From positions 1-35,921 of the forward strand of contig SLTG01000053.1 in the NCBI GenBank assembly GCA_007130045.1: a DNA stretch of 35,921 nucleotides. Direction: 5' to 3'. A program made the position numbers and the translations under genes. Below, in pieces: positions 17,515 through 26,173 of this stretch. The notes beneath the pieces were generated by a model. It did no database searches, had not been told where the DNA came from, and worked only from the letters and a program-made list of their open reading frames with translations. Position 1 is the stretch's first letter; each line of letters begins with the position of its first letter. Origin of the DNA: Opitutales bacterium (GTDB lineage Bacteria > Verrucomicrobiota > Verrucomicrobiia > Opitutales > T3Sed10-336).

Positions 17515-18633
17515 ATGAGCAGAGAATGCGGCAAGGAAAGCGTGATCCTCGAAGAAGGATTCGAAGCGGTTTCGATATCGATGGAGGAATCGGTATGCCG
17601 CAGAGTTATTGCCGCTTACCGCCGGAAGCTTGAGTATGTTCTGATGCTGCCGGAAATGGAGGAAACCTATGTTGCCGGGCTGGAGGCCCTGGGGCTTCCC
17701 GGCGCGCGTAAAGGGATCGGATTGCGAGCGGCTTTGAACGCCCTGCTGATTGAGAACAAGCACCAATTGATCCGGTGGTCGATCAACCGGTACCGAAGCC
17801 AGTTTCCCGCGACCAGCGCGCGGCGACTGGACCGGATGTTCGGGCTGGACCTTTTCAACACTCTCGAATTGGACGAATACTTGAGTGATCGGCAGTGGAC
17901 GCGTTTCATGGAAAACATCCTGTTTGTCCTCTCCCGCCACCATCGCCGCTACAAGCGTGCTCAGGAGATAATGTTCCGCAATTATCGCGAGCTGATCGAG
18001 ATGACGGTCAATCGGATCGTTTTCGATGCGGGCAAACGTCGCGATGCCGTCCAGGAAGGCTGTCTGGCGTTATTGCACGCCACCGACAAGGTGGAGGATT
18101 CAAACGCTTCATTCGGCGCATACGCTCAGACCTGGATCAAGCGCCAGGTGAAAAACTATCTGATGGGCGAGCGGTTTCCGGTTCATGTACCGATCAACCT
18201 CGCCTGCAAGACCCTGGTTCAACGCGACGAGAGCAAGCCGGACGCTTCGTCCGGCGGCACTGCGGAGAACGGCAAGATTGCCCTGATGATGGAACGGCTC
18301 AGACAGCCCAGCATTTCCCTTAACGAGGTTTTGGAGGATTCGACCTCGTTGTCGGAAAAGCTGCCCGATGAACTGGCGGAAAGCCCCCTTGCCTCGATTT
18401 CCCAGAAGGATCTCTGCGAGTTGGTTTCGGCTTTGATCCACCATCTTACGGCGAAGCAACGTGAAGTCCTCGAGTTGCGCTTCGGGCTGAACAGAGCCGG
18501 GCACACCTATACACTTTCGGAGATTTCCCGGAAAATCGGAATTTCGCACCAGCAGGTCAGCATGCGCGAGAAACGAGGACTCCAGAAGCTGCAACATGTT
18601 CTCACGCCGTACCTTGAAGAGATCTATGGATGA
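17515..18633 (+). CDS. Divergent sigma-70 family RNA polymerase sigma factor
   Basis: A 372-residue protein. Its first 150 or so residues match no region I recognise. Next comes a sigma region 2: NYRELIEMTVNRI, the core-binding AVQEGCLALLHATDK, and the -10 recognition helix AYAQTWIKRQVKNYL. An intermediate part (about 225-305) follows. Region 4 near the C terminus has LTAKQREVLELRFGLN and helix-turn-helix LSEISRKIGISHQQVSMREKRGLQKL. Aligned with housekeeping sigma, the residues equivalent to Escherichia coli Q437 and T440 read R and K, so -10 preference probably differs. It is therefore an alternative sigma rather than RpoD. AGGA lies upstream of the ATG. The stop overlaps nadD by 4 bases. 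Confidence 0.82.
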   Translation: MSRECGKESVILEEGFEAVSISMEESVCRRVIAAYRRKLEYVLMLPEMEETYVAGLEALGLPGARKGIGLRAALNALLIENKHQLIRWSINRYRSQFPATSARRLDRMFGLDLFNTLELDEYLSDRQWTRFMENILFVLSRHHRRYKRAQEIMFRNYRELIEMTVNRIVFDAGKRRDAVQEGCLALLHATDKVEDSNASFGAYAQTWIKRQVKNYLMGERFPVHVPINLACKTLVQRDESKPDASSGGTAENGKIALMMERLRQPSISLNEVLEDSTSLSEKLPDELAESPLASISQKDLCELVSALIHHLTAKQREVLELRFGLNRAGHTYTLSEISRKIGISHQQVSMREKRGLQKLQHVLTPYLEEIYG

Positions 18634-19205
18634 AGCTGGGGTTTTTCGGAGGGAGTTTTGATCCGATTCATCACGGCCATTTGATTGCCGCGCAGGACGT
18701 CCGCGAACAACTCGGCATGGAACGGGTCATCTTCGTTCCGAGTTTTCGTTCCCCGCTCAAGGAATCCGGACCGGGGATTTCTGCGGAAGAACGGGTCGGT
18801 CTTCTGGATCTCGCCGTGGCGGAGGTTCCTGGCTTTTCCGTTTCGACCATTGAGATTGAGCGGGGGGGAGTCAGCTACACTTTGGACACGGTGCTCGAGT
18901 TGAAGAAGCGTTATCACGCCGACGATTTTTTCTGGATAATCGGCGCGGACCAGGTCGCTCTGCTTTCGCAATGGTCCAGGATAGAGGACCTGGCCGGAGA
19001 GGTGACCTTTGCTGCGGTTCCGCGGCCGGGAGCTTCGTGGGTGTCAGCTCCGGCCGGAGTGAAATTATGTCCCGTGGATTCGCACCTGTGCGACATCAGT
19101 TCCACGGAGATCCGGGATCGGGTCCGGCAGGGACGGTCGATTCGCTTTCTGGCCCCGCCGCAGGTGGTATCGCGGATAATCGAACGGAATCTGTACAGAG
19201 GTTGA
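18630..19205 (+). CDS. nadD: Nicotinate-nucleotide adenylyltransferase
   Basis: A 191-residue enzyme joining nicotinate mononucleotide and ATP to form deamido-NAD in NAD synthesis. The nucleotidyltransferase motif GGSFDPIHHGH lies at 7-17. WIIGADQVALLSQW follows in the middle and the C-terminal ISSTEIRDRVRQG signature is present. Length is normal. The ATG overlaps the sigma stop (ATGA), so it is translationally coupled to a sigma factor, an uncommon upstream partner. The downstream gene is rsfS, its usual neighbour in many bacteria. Confidence 0.94.
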   Translation: MKLGFFGGSFDPIHHGHLIAAQDVREQLGMERVIFVPSFRSPLKESGPGISAEERVGLLDLAVAEVPGFSVSTIEIERGGVSYTLDTVLELKKRYHADDFFWIIGADQVALLSQWSRIEDLAGEVTFAAVPRPGASWVSAPAGVKLCPVDSHLCDISSTEIRDRVRQGRSIRFLAPPQVVSRIIERNLYRG

Positions 19206-19378
19206 AATGGCGGGCTCGTCAATCGGTAATTTTCCGAACCGGTTGCAAACTGTTGCCAAATCGAAGAATTTCGTCTAATGGTTGCGAGAATGAAAGAACG
19301 CGGACAACACGCTGCCTTCGGAACGAACGCCTCGACGCGTTCGATGCTACCCCAGTGCTTTTGTGCTCCGGTGAACCT

Positions 19379-19759
19379 ATGACGGACGAACAGCCCGGCA
19401 AACTGGAAACCGTGAAGCTCTGTTGTCGCGCGCTGGACGACAAGAAAGCTGAGGCGCTAAAAGTGCTCGATGTCAGTCGGGTTTCTTCAGTAACCGACTA
19501 TTTCATTATTGCGAGCGGGACGTCCGAACCGCACCTGCGCGCCCTTACCAATGAAGTTGCCCATGTGCTCAAGGAACATCACGTCGATGTGCTCGGCAAA
19601 GACCTCTCCGGTGAGAGCGGCTGGAACGTGGTGGATGCGTTCGACGTGATCATTCATCTTTTTCTTCCGGAAACGCGCGAGTATTACCGGCTCGATTCCC
19701 TTTGGAAAGACGGAGTTGAAGTGCCGTTGGACACTTTGCTTCCGGTGGGAACCCCGTAG
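19379..19759 (+). CDS. rsfS: Ribosomal silencing factor RsfS
   Basis: A 126-residue RsfS/Iojap protein, which binds ribosomal protein uL14 and blocks subunit joining when nutrients are scarce. Hallmarks are DVSRVSSVTDYFIIASGTS, GKDLSGESGWNVVD, and DVIIHLFLPETREYYRLDSLW. The ATG at 19379 is preceded by GGTGA. The 173 bases between nadD and this gene are non-coding and hold a perfect 7-bp hairpin (CGAACGC at 19324-19330 with GCGTTCG at 19337-19343). After the stop, AACCCCG (19750-19756) can pair with CGGGGTT (19771-19777) across the convergent junction, but no T-run follows. Confidence 0.93.
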   Translation: MTDEQPGKLETVKLCCRALDDKKAEALKVLDVSRVSSVTDYFIIASGTSEPHLRALTNEVAHVLKEHHVDVLGKDLSGESGWNVVDAFDVIIHLFLPETREYYRLDSLWKDGVEVPLDTLLPVGTP

Positions 19760-19786
19760 CCGGCTTATCGCGGGGTTGGTGCGGCC

Positions 19787-20578
19787 TCAGAACGAGTAAC
19801 CGATCGAAGTGACGAGCCGGTGTTCGGCCCGGTCCACGTCCGGCGCCACCTGGTTCTCGTAGATGAAATTGTAACGGACGCTCAGGTTGACGCTCTGCGT
19901 CATCGTGCCGACCAGGCCCGCGTTGAAGCGGTAGGTGTAGTTGTCTGTGTCCTCCGGTTCGATAAGGAACGTGCTGTCTTCTTCAAAGCGGTACGCCTCG
20001 GTGATCTGCCAATTGACGTCCTGGAAGAAGGTCGCCAGGTAATTCATTCCCGCTTCCACCCCGATTTCACGGTTGTATTGCGCGGTGAAACCGGGCGCAA
20101 TCGACGCGTCCACGTTTTCGCGATCAAGGAACTGGTAGCCGAGACTTACATTCTGTTCCGCGCGTTGTTTGACGCGGCGGACTTGGTCGACCTCGTAGGA
20201 GGTGAGACTTTGCGTGTAAAAGTACTCGCTGAGGACCCGTCGCCAGCGAAAACTCGCCCCGTAGCGATCACTGCTTTTGATGGTGCCGGCGTCGGTTTTC
20301 TGCTCGCCGTAGATGTATTCGGCGATGGCGCGGTATTTGTGAATGCCCGCTTCCCGGTCGGCCTGGCCGCGCAGGGTGAGTTCGTTGCGATCCGTGCGGC
20401 CGGACTGGTAGGTGTAACCAAGATCGACCCGTCCGGTCCAGTTCTGGAAAAAGTGCCCAGGATCCTCATCATTTTCGGCATCCTGAGCCTGCAGGGGCGG
20501 CAGGTGGGAGCAAAGGAGCAAAACGGCGGCGGCCGAGGCGATGCATTGGCGAAATGACGGTGATTTGTGGTTAAACAT
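19787..20578 (-). CDS. DUF481 family outer-membrane protein
   Basis: A 263-residue exported protein. The signal peptide (hydrophobic AAAVLLLC, likely cut after LQAQ near residue 34) leads to alternating strands such as WTGRVDLGYTYQSGRTDRNELTLRG. This is the pattern of DUF481 (YdiY-like) barrels. It ends LVTSIGYSF, with the terminal Phe of outer-membrane proteins. The start was placed at MFNHKSPSFR, where AGGA lies 8 bases upstream; the longer frame to 20647 adds nothing signal-like. Role unknown; the gene is divergent from the mechanosensitive channel gene. Confidence 0.83.
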   Translation of the reverse strand: MFNHKSPSFRQCIASAAAVLLLCSHLPPLQAQDAENDEDPGHFFQNWTGRVDLGYTYQSGRTDRNELTLRGQADREAGIHKYRAIAEYIYGEQKTDAGTIKSSDRYGASFRWRRVLSEYFYTQSLTSYEVDQVRRVKQRAEQNVSLGYQFLDRENVDASIAPGFTAQYNREIGVEAGMNYLATFFQDVNWQITEAYRFEEDSTFLIEPEDTDNYTYRFNAGLVGTMTQSVNLSVRYNFIYENQVAPDVDRAEHRLVTSIGYSF

Positions 20579-20702
20579 GGGACTGATCCTGGGAGATGTT
20601 TTGAATTCTGTAAAGAGTTTGTAAGCGGATCGAGGCTGAAGAATCATCTTCCGCGCGGGTTTTTGTTTGCACTTGAAGTGGTTGGCGTTTTCATCTCCGG
20701 CT

Positions 20703-21659
20703 ATGCCGGAGTCTAACGAATCGGAAACGGACAGAGGAGGGACGGCCGTCGAAACGCTTATCGAGGGCGCCAGCGAGTACGGGCTTCAGGTCGTAGGGGC
20801 GATCCTTATACTCCTGGTCGGTTTTTACGCGGCGAAATTGCTTGCCCGCGGGGTGGAGCGAACGTGCGCGAAGACCGAACGGATCGATCCGGTTATCCGC
20901 GGTATGCTGGTGAAGTTGACCAAGATTGTCGTGATCGGCTTCACGCTCTACGCCACCCTTTCCGCGTTCGGCGTGGAAACCACCGGGCTGGTGGCTCTGA
21001 TCGGCGCCGCCGGCCTCACCATTGGTCTGGCGTTGCAGGGCACGCTGACCAACGTGGCGGCCGGGGTCATGATGATGGTCTTTCGTCCCTTCAGCGTGGG
21101 CGAGGTTATCGTCGTCGGAGGCAACTTCTACATCATTGACGAACTCGGACTATTCATCACTCGCGCGCACGTGCCCGACGGTCCCTTCGTGATCCTGCCC
21201 AACGGGCAAATCTGGGGTAACGTCATAACCAATCTGTCCCGGACCCACAACGATATCCGCCGGGTGAACGAAACCTTTGGCATTTCGTATTCCGACGATA
21301 TCGACAAGGCCATCGGCATCGTGAAGGAGATCATCGCGGCCGATGAACGTTTCCTGACCGACCCGGCGCCCATGGTGGCCGTCGGGGGCCTGGGCGACAG
21401 CTCGGTCGATCTCCTGGTCCATGCCTGGACCAAACGCGCGGACTGGTGGCCGACCAGGCTGGATCTGAACAAGAAAATCAAGCAGGAGTTCGACAAGGCC
21501 GGCGTCAGTATTCCCTTCCCGCAGCGCGACGTTCATTTGTACGCCGAGGACGGTCAAGAGACGAAGGTCAAGGATCCAGGGTCAAAAAGCAAGGGTCAAG
21601 GGGCGACAGGCGCGAAGGTCCAAGGGCGTGGGGCGAAGAAGGGTCAGGGGCGAGGGTGA
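20703..21659 (+). CDS. mscS: Small-conductance mechanosensitive channel, MscS family
   Basis: A 318-residue inner-membrane channel that opens under membrane tension to release solutes during osmotic downshock. Three membrane helices lie near 28-47, 69-90 and 95-125. The pore-lining third helix is GLTIGLALQGTLTNVAAGVMMMVFRPF, the MscS signature, followed by the beta domain (ILPNGQIWGNVITNLSR) and the mixed C-terminal domain. The last 35 or so residues are Gly/Lys/Gln-rich low complexity and are encoded by degenerate G-rich repeat DNA from about 21565, so the natural domain appears to end near DVHLYAEDG. The ATG giving MPESNESE was chosen; an in-frame ATG 36 bases upstream is less likely. Confidence 0.9.
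   Translation: MPESNESETDRGGTAVETLIEGASEYGLQVVGAILILLVGFYAAKLLARGVERTCAKTERIDPVIRGMLVKLTKIVVIGFTLYATLSAFGVETTGLVALIGAAGLTIGLALQGTLTNVAAGVMMMVFRPFSVGEVIVVGGNFYIIDELGLFITRAHVPDGPFVILPNGQIWGNVITNLSRTHNDIRRVNETFGISYSDDIDKAIGIVKEIIAADERFLTDPAPMVAVGGLGDSSVDLLVHAWTKRADWWPTRLDLNKKIKQEFDKAGVSIPFPQRDVHLYAEDGQETKVKDPGSKSKGQGATGAKVQGRGAKKGQGRG
21565..21658 (+). repeat. Degenerate G-rich repeat read as the MscS C-terminal tail
   Basis: The words AAGGTCAAGG, GGGTCAAAAAGCAAGGGTC and GGGGCG recur irregularly over about 95 bases to the stop codon. The composition resembles the intergenic G-rich tract at 5100-5151. Reading it in frame gives the low-complexity tail GQGATGAKVQGRGAKKGQGRG. It is probably repeat DNA that became coding by loss of an earlier stop. 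Confidence 0.5.
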
Positions 21660-21868
21660 CTTGAGGTGTCCCGGTCCTTTGATGGGGTGTCACTTCGGAG
21701 GGGAAAAGGCGAAACGCAAGATGGAAATCCGGCGAGGGGCGGGGGATCGGAGGCGCCGGTGGGGTTGCGCCTGGTACCCGGCCACTCTTCTCCCAAAACG
21801 AGTACCCGAGTGAAGGGATGATTCCGGGTTTGTAACGGGGGACTTGAAGATTTGAAAAACCATGGATA

Positions 21869-21888
21869 ATCGCGCCGGACGGCGCGAT
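21869..21888 (-). terminator. Hairpin after the pdh operon, probable terminator
   Basis: ATCGCGCC (21869-21876) pairs perfectly with GGCGCGAT (21881-21888) around a 4-base loop, beginning at the last base of the pdhC stop. On the minus strand it is followed by ATTATCCATGG and then TTTTT, so the T-run is about 9 bases later than ideal. Plausible but imperfect. Confidence 0.45.
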
Positions 21889-23252
21889 CATACGAGCATG
21901 AGCGCCGGATTCTCCAGCAGTTCCCTGAGTGCGGAGAGGAACCGGGCGCCGGTTGCGCCATCGACGACGCGGTGGTCTCCGGAGAGGGTCAGCACCATGC
22001 GGTGCCCGATTTCGAATTCGTCGTTTTCGGTGACGACCGGAACCTTGCGGGTGCCGCCCACGGCGAGGATGGCGGCATTCGGGGGATTGATGATCGCCGA
22101 GAACCGGTCGATGCCGAACATTCCGAGATTGGACACGCAGAACGTGCCGCCCGTGAACTCTTCGGGTTTAAGCTTCTTGTTTTTCGCCTTCCAGGCGAGA
22201 TTCTTCGCCTCGGCGCTGATTTGGCGCAATGTCTTGGCCTGGGCGTCGAAAATGACCGGAGTAATCAACCCCTCCTCGATCGCGACCGCGAAGGAAATAT
22301 GCGCGGCGGGGTGCTGTTTGATGCTGCTGCCTTCCCAGGATGCGTTGACGGCGGGAACCCGGCGGAGAGCTTCCGCGCAGGCCTTCATGATGAAGTCGTT
22401 GACGCTGAGCTTACCGCCGCCCTTTTCCGGCGGCAGGTTCTCCAGTGCGGCGTTGATGGAGGCGCGGGCGGCGATCAGCGGGGTGGCGTCCACTTCGACC
22501 TCCAGGTAGTAATGCGGAATGCGGGTTTTGGACTCCAACAGCCGTCGCGCGATCGTGGCGCGCATGTTGGAGACCGGGATGTCATTCTCCTCGGCTATCC
22601 GTCCGCCGGCAAGGGCGTAGGCCGCCGGTTCGCCGTCGCGCCCGCCGGTCGTCGCCGGAACACCCTTTTCGATCGCCGCCATGACGTCGGCTTTCACGAT
22701 TCGACCGCCCGGCCCCGATCCCTTCAGGCGATCAACCGGAACGCCTTTGTCGCGCGCGACTCTCCGGGCGAGAGGAGAGATTCTGATTCGTTTGCCGGTG
22801 TCCTGCGTTTCCTCCGCTTCGGGCGCCTCCTTTGCGGACGTCGCGGATTCCCGGTCGTCTCCTTTATCCCCATTCCCGGAGGCTTCGGCGGCGGGCTCCA
22901 TCTCCTTCTTCGGGCGTTTTCGTTCGGAGTCTTTTTCCGATCCGGACTTTTCTTCCTTCTTGTCCGATTCGCTGGGTTCCGGCTGTTTTACGGAGGATTC
23001 GTCGAACTTCTCGCCCTTCTCGCCGATAGCGGCGACGGGAGCGCCCACTTGAACATCGGAGCCGTCTTTGACGAGTTGTTTGAGAAGGACGCCTTCATCG
23101 AAGGCTTCGAGCTGCATGGTGGCCTTGTCGGTCTCCACTTCGGCGAGCATGTCGCCGGTGGAGACGGAGTCTCCTTCTTTCTTCAACCATTTGACCAGCG
23201 TGCCCGCGGTCATGGTGTCACTCAGTTTGGGCATTTCGATGATCGTCGCCAT
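21888..23252 (-). CDS. pdhC: Pyruvate dehydrogenase E2, dihydrolipoyllysine acetyltransferase
   Basis: A 454-residue E2 core subunit that transfers the acetyl group to coenzyme A. A single lipoyl domain (1-77) carries the lipoylated K43 in ETDKATM. A charged Glu/Lys/Ser linker follows (about 80-155), then a peripheral subunit-binding domain with ISPLARRVARDKGV and GPGGRIVKADV. The catalytic domain ends in HRVVDGATG, containing the active-site His and Asp. The N terminus MATIIEMPKLSDTM is canonical. It is third in a pdhA-pdhB-pdhC order, 89 bases after pdhB. No Shine-Dalgarno is obvious. The related branched-chain enzyme is less likely, given the E1 partners. Confidence 0.94.
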   Translation of the reverse strand: MATIIEMPKLSDTMTAGTLVKWLKKEGDSVSTGDMLAEVETDKATMQLEAFDEGVLLKQLVKDGSDVQVGAPVAAIGEKGEKFDESSVKQPEPSESDKKEEKSGSEKDSERKRPKKEMEPAAEASGNGDKGDDRESATSAKEAPEAEETQDTGKRIRISPLARRVARDKGVPVDRLKGSGPGGRIVKADVMAAIEKGVPATTGGRDGEPAAYALAGGRIAEENDIPVSNMRATIARRLLESKTRIPHYYLEVEVDATPLIAARASINAALENLPPEKGGGKLSVNDFIMKACAEALRRVPAVNASWEGSSIKQHPAAHISFAVAIEEGLITPVIFDAQAKTLRQISAEAKNLAWKAKNKKLKPEEFTGGTFCVSNLGMFGIDRFSAIINPPNAAILAVGGTRKVPVVTENDEFEIGHRMVLTLSGDHRVVDGATGARFLSALRELLENPALMLV

Positions 23253-23341
23253 GGGTCTTAAAGGATCGGTTTTTGTTTTATTTTATTTTCGAGCGGTTTG
23301 AAGAGGGCCGGAAGGCAACCGGCTGCACTCCGAGTATAGGC

Positions 23342-24316
23342 TTAGAGGATCTCGCGGACGGTCCTGACGATTCGCTGGACATTGGGGATCATTTCATCCT
23401 CGAGCGGTTTGCTGTAGATTTGCGGGGCGTCGAGAGAGGACACCCGCTTGACCGGCGCGTCGAGATCGTCAAAGGCGTGTTCCTGGATGATCGCGGCGAT
23501 CTGGGCGCCGGTGCCGCAAAACGGCTTGTTTTCATCGACCAGCACGGCGCGATTCGTTTTCCGGACCGAGTTGAGGATGGCCTCCTGATCGAGCGGCCGG
23601 ATCGAGCGCAGGTCGAGGACTTCGGCGTCGATTTCGTAGTCCTCTTCAAGCACCTTTGCCGCTTCGAGGCAGGTGATGACACATCTCCCGTGGGCGATGA
23701 GCGAGATGTCCGCGCCTTCCCGCTTGATGTCGGCCTTTCCGATCGGAATCAGGTACTCCTCATCGGGCACCTCCCATTTCTGGCCGTAAAGGAGAGTATT
23801 CTCCATCACGAAGACCGGGTCGTTGTCGCGAATGGCGGATTTCATCAGGCCCTTGGCGTCGTAGGCGTTGGAGGGGCAGACGACTTTCAGCCCGGGGGTG
23901 TAGGCGGCGAAGTTTTCCGGGGTGTGCGAGTGGGTTGCACCGACGTTCGTTCCACCGTTTGCCGGACCTCGCACGACGATCGGCACGTTGATCAGGCCGC
24001 CGGACATGTAGCGGACCGTGGCGGCGTTGTTGAAAAGCTGGTCGAAGGCGACGTAGGAGAAGCTCCAGAACATAAGCTCAATGACCGGGCGGATCCCGAG
24101 CATTGAAGCGCCGATTCCGAGGCCGCAGAATGCGGCTTCACTGATCGGCGTGTCTATCACGCGGCGGTCGCCGAAGCGGGCGTGCAGGCCCTCGGTCACC
24201 TTGTAGGCGCCGTTGTACTCGGCGATTTCTTCGCCGATGAGCACGACGTTTTCGTCGCGCTCCAACTCTTCAGCGAAAGCGTCGTTCAGGGCTTTGCGGT
24301 ATAGGATTTGCGGCAT
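23342..24316 (-). CDS. pdhB: Pyruvate dehydrogenase E1 component, beta subunit
   Basis: A 324-residue beta subunit of the heterotetrameric E1, which with the alpha subunit decarboxylates pyruvate on thiamine diphosphate. Typical segments are LYRKALNDAFAEEL, VVLIGEEIAEYNGAYKVT, DTPISEAAFCGLGIGASM, GTNVGATHSHTPE, and the C-terminal domain with LRSIRPLD and VLVDENKPF. The E in GEEIAEYNG corresponds to the cofactor-activating Glu. It follows pdhA by 46 bases on the same strand and is full length. Confidence 0.94.
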   Translation of the reverse strand: MPQILYRKALNDAFAEELERDENVVLIGEEIAEYNGAYKVTEGLHARFGDRRVIDTPISEAAFCGLGIGASMLGIRPVIELMFWSFSYVAFDQLFNNAATVRYMSGGLINVPIVVRGPANGGTNVGATHSHTPENFAAYTPGLKVVCPSNAYDAKGLMKSAIRDNDPVFVMENTLLYGQKWEVPDEEYLIPIGKADIKREGADISLIAHGRCVITCLEAAKVLEEDYEIDAEVLDLRSIRPLDQEAILNSVRKTNRAVLVDENKPFCGTGAQIAAIIQEHAFDDLDAPVKRVSSLDAPQIYSKPLEDEMIPNVQRIVRTVREIL

Positions 24317-24362
24317 GGTTCAGTTGAGATTGGAAAGGAAGAGCGAAAGGGAGGCGCCGGCG

Positions 24363-25469
24363 TCAGTCGTTGAAAAAGATGCGGCCTTCATTTTTGCCGG
24401 TCCGGTGGTCGATCTCCCAATAGACGTCGGTGAATATTTCCTCTTGGGGCGGGTAGGGGCTTTCGTCGGCGAACTTCGCGGCGTCCGTCGCCTCCTTTTT
24501 GGCCTCGCGGTCGATCTCTTCGATGGTGGCGTCGGTCAAAACACCCTCTTTGATAAGGGTTTTCTCAAAGAGCATGATCGGGTCGTGATTCTTTTTGTAA
24601 TCCTCGATCTCTTTTTTGGATCGGTATTTTTCGGCGTTGGCGTCCGCGACCGAGTGACCGCGGTAGCGGTAGGTCTGGATCTCCACGACCGACGGGGTGC
24701 AGTCGTTGCGTGCGCGCTCCATCAGGGGGGACAGTTTTTCTCGGATTTCGTAAACCGAACTGCCGTCGATCACCTCCCAGTCCATATCGTAACTTTCCGC
24801 CCGGCGGGCGAGCGGGGCGCCGGCGGAGGACCGCTTCTGGCTGGTGCCCATGGAGTACCGGTTGTTCTCGATCACGTAGATGACCGGAAGGTTCCAGAGA
24901 GCGGCGAGATTGAGGGACTCGAGGTAGGCGCCTTGATTGACCGCCCCGTCGCCGAGCAGGCACAGGCAGCAGCCTTTGAGTTTTTTGTACTTGAGCGCGA
25001 ACGCGATTCCGGTGCCGAGGGGAGTCTGCCCGCCGACGATGCCGTGGCCGCCCCAGAAATTCTTATCCGGCGCAAAGTAGTGCATCGAGCCACCCTTGCC
25101 CTTGGAGCACCCGGTAAAACGTCCGTAGAGTTCGGCCATGCATTCGTTCATGGTCATGCCGACCGAGAGTGCGTTGCCGTGGTCGCGGTAGGCGGTGATG
25201 AGATGATCGTTATCCTCCATCAGGGACGCCGTTGCGACGGCGATGGATTCCTGCCCGATGTAGAGGTGGAGGAATCCGCCGATTCTTCCCTGCTGGTAGG
25301 AGTGGAGGGAGCGTTCCTCGAAGCGCCGGATCCGGACCATGTCCCGGTAGAGCTTGATCTTGTCGTCGCGCGTGAGTGAAGCGTTGATCTTCGCGGGTTT
25401 TTTTCCGGATTGTTTTTTTGCGCCGGACTTCTTGTCGGTTTCGAGAGTGGTGTTCGAGTTCTTGCTCAC
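24363..25469 (-). CDS. pdhA: Pyruvate dehydrogenase E1 component, alpha subunit
   Basis: A 368-residue alpha subunit holding the thiamine diphosphate motif GDGAVNQGAYLESLNLAALW, with IENN about 30 residues after its start. GGSMHYF and the phosphorylation-loop-like YRYRGHSVAD are also present. The conserved core starts near residue 32 (LTRDDKIKLYRDMVRIRRFEE); before it is a Lys/Ser-rich tail. The start codon is GTG with no clear Shine-Dalgarno, and no in-frame ATG lies upstream of the core, so the exact N terminus is uncertain. It is first of the pdh operon; E3 (lpd) is not in the window. Confidence 0.93.
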   Translation of the reverse strand: MSKNSNTTLETDKKSGAKKQSGKKPAKINASLTRDDKIKLYRDMVRIRRFEERSLHSYQQGRIGGFLHLYIGQESIAVATASLMEDNDHLITAYRDHGNALSVGMTMNECMAELYGRFTGCSKGKGGSMHYFAPDKNFWGGHGIVGGQTPLGTGIAFALKYKKLKGCCLCLLGDGAVNQGAYLESLNLAALWNLPVIYVIENNRYSMGTSQKRSSAGAPLARRAESYDMDWEVIDGSSVYEIREKLSPLMERARNDCTPSVVEIQTYRYRGHSVADANAEKYRSKKEIEDYKKNHDPIMLFEKTLIKEGVLTDATIEEIDREAKKEATDAAKFADESPYPPQEEIFTDVYWEIDHRTGKNEGRIFFND

Positions 25470-25663
25470 TGTTCGAAAAAAAGGATTAAGGTTTAACGAT
25501 CTAAAGACGGATCGAATAAATCAAGGCTTTTAAGGACCTGTAATTCGTGCAATCAATCATGGTGACGATCCGCGGTCAACGGTACAGCGGTGCAATCGGT
25601 GGCGGATCAGGCCTTTCCGTGAATTCGTATCGGGAGCAATCACTGGAGCGGCGCCGTTCACGT

Positions 25664-26173
25664 TCAAAGGGTTTCCTCGATCACGATGTCCGGAGGCCCG
25701 CCGGGAGTGCAGTCGGCCCGAAGAGCGACGAAGCGGTCACGGTACCGGTCGAACAGCGGCCAGAGAGCAACCCTGTCCGTTTCGGGAATATTGAGCTCGT
25801 CGATTTCGTCGCGGGCGAAAAATCCGAATGTTCCCTCCTCGATCGGTTCCGGAAGGGCGGGCACGGGGACCCTTCCATGGTATAGAAACATCAGCCAATG
25901 TCCGGAGCCTTCGTAGGCCTTTTCGGAGATCATGGCGAAGAGGTGCAGGTCCGCCGACGTGACCTCCAGCCCGATCTCCTCGCGGGTTTCACGAATGGCG
26001 CATTGGCAGGGAGACTCGCCCGTGGACATTTTGAGTTTTCCTCCGATCGGACTCCAGCATCCGCGGTTCGGGGGCTGGGTGCGACGGAGCAGAAGCTCCC
26101 TGCCTTCAGGGTTTTGCAGGAACACCAGGGCGCTGATCTTAAAAGGAAGGACGGCTTCGTTTCTGCGGGTCAT
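25664..26173 (-). CDS. Nudix family hydrolase
   Basis: A 169-residue Nudix protein, hydrolysing a nucleoside diphosphate linked to another group. The Nudix box reads GGKLKMSTGE, seven residues, then RETREEIGLEV. The catalytic REx2EE part is intact, but the loop between the Gly and the first Glu is two residues longer than the standard G-x5-E. QPPNRGCWSPIGGKL is typical of 8-oxo-dGTP or ADP-ribose type members. Substrate cannot be assigned. It is monocistronic, 194 bases from the pdhA start on the same strand, and divergent from the pilus locus. Confidence 0.87.
   Translation of the reverse strand: MTRRNEAVLPFKISALVFLQNPEGRELLLRRTQPPNRGCWSPIGGKLKMSTGESPCQCAIRETREEIGLEVTSADLHLFAMISEKAYEGSGHWLMFLYHGRVPVPALPEPIEEGTFGFFARDEIDELNIPETDRVALWPLFDRYRDRFVALRADCTPGGPPDIVIEETL

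Noticed and set aside
24213-25379. A 388-codon plus-strand frame opposite pdhA
   Set aside because: pdhA matches its family along its full length; the antisense frame is a by-product of high GC third positions and has no domain.
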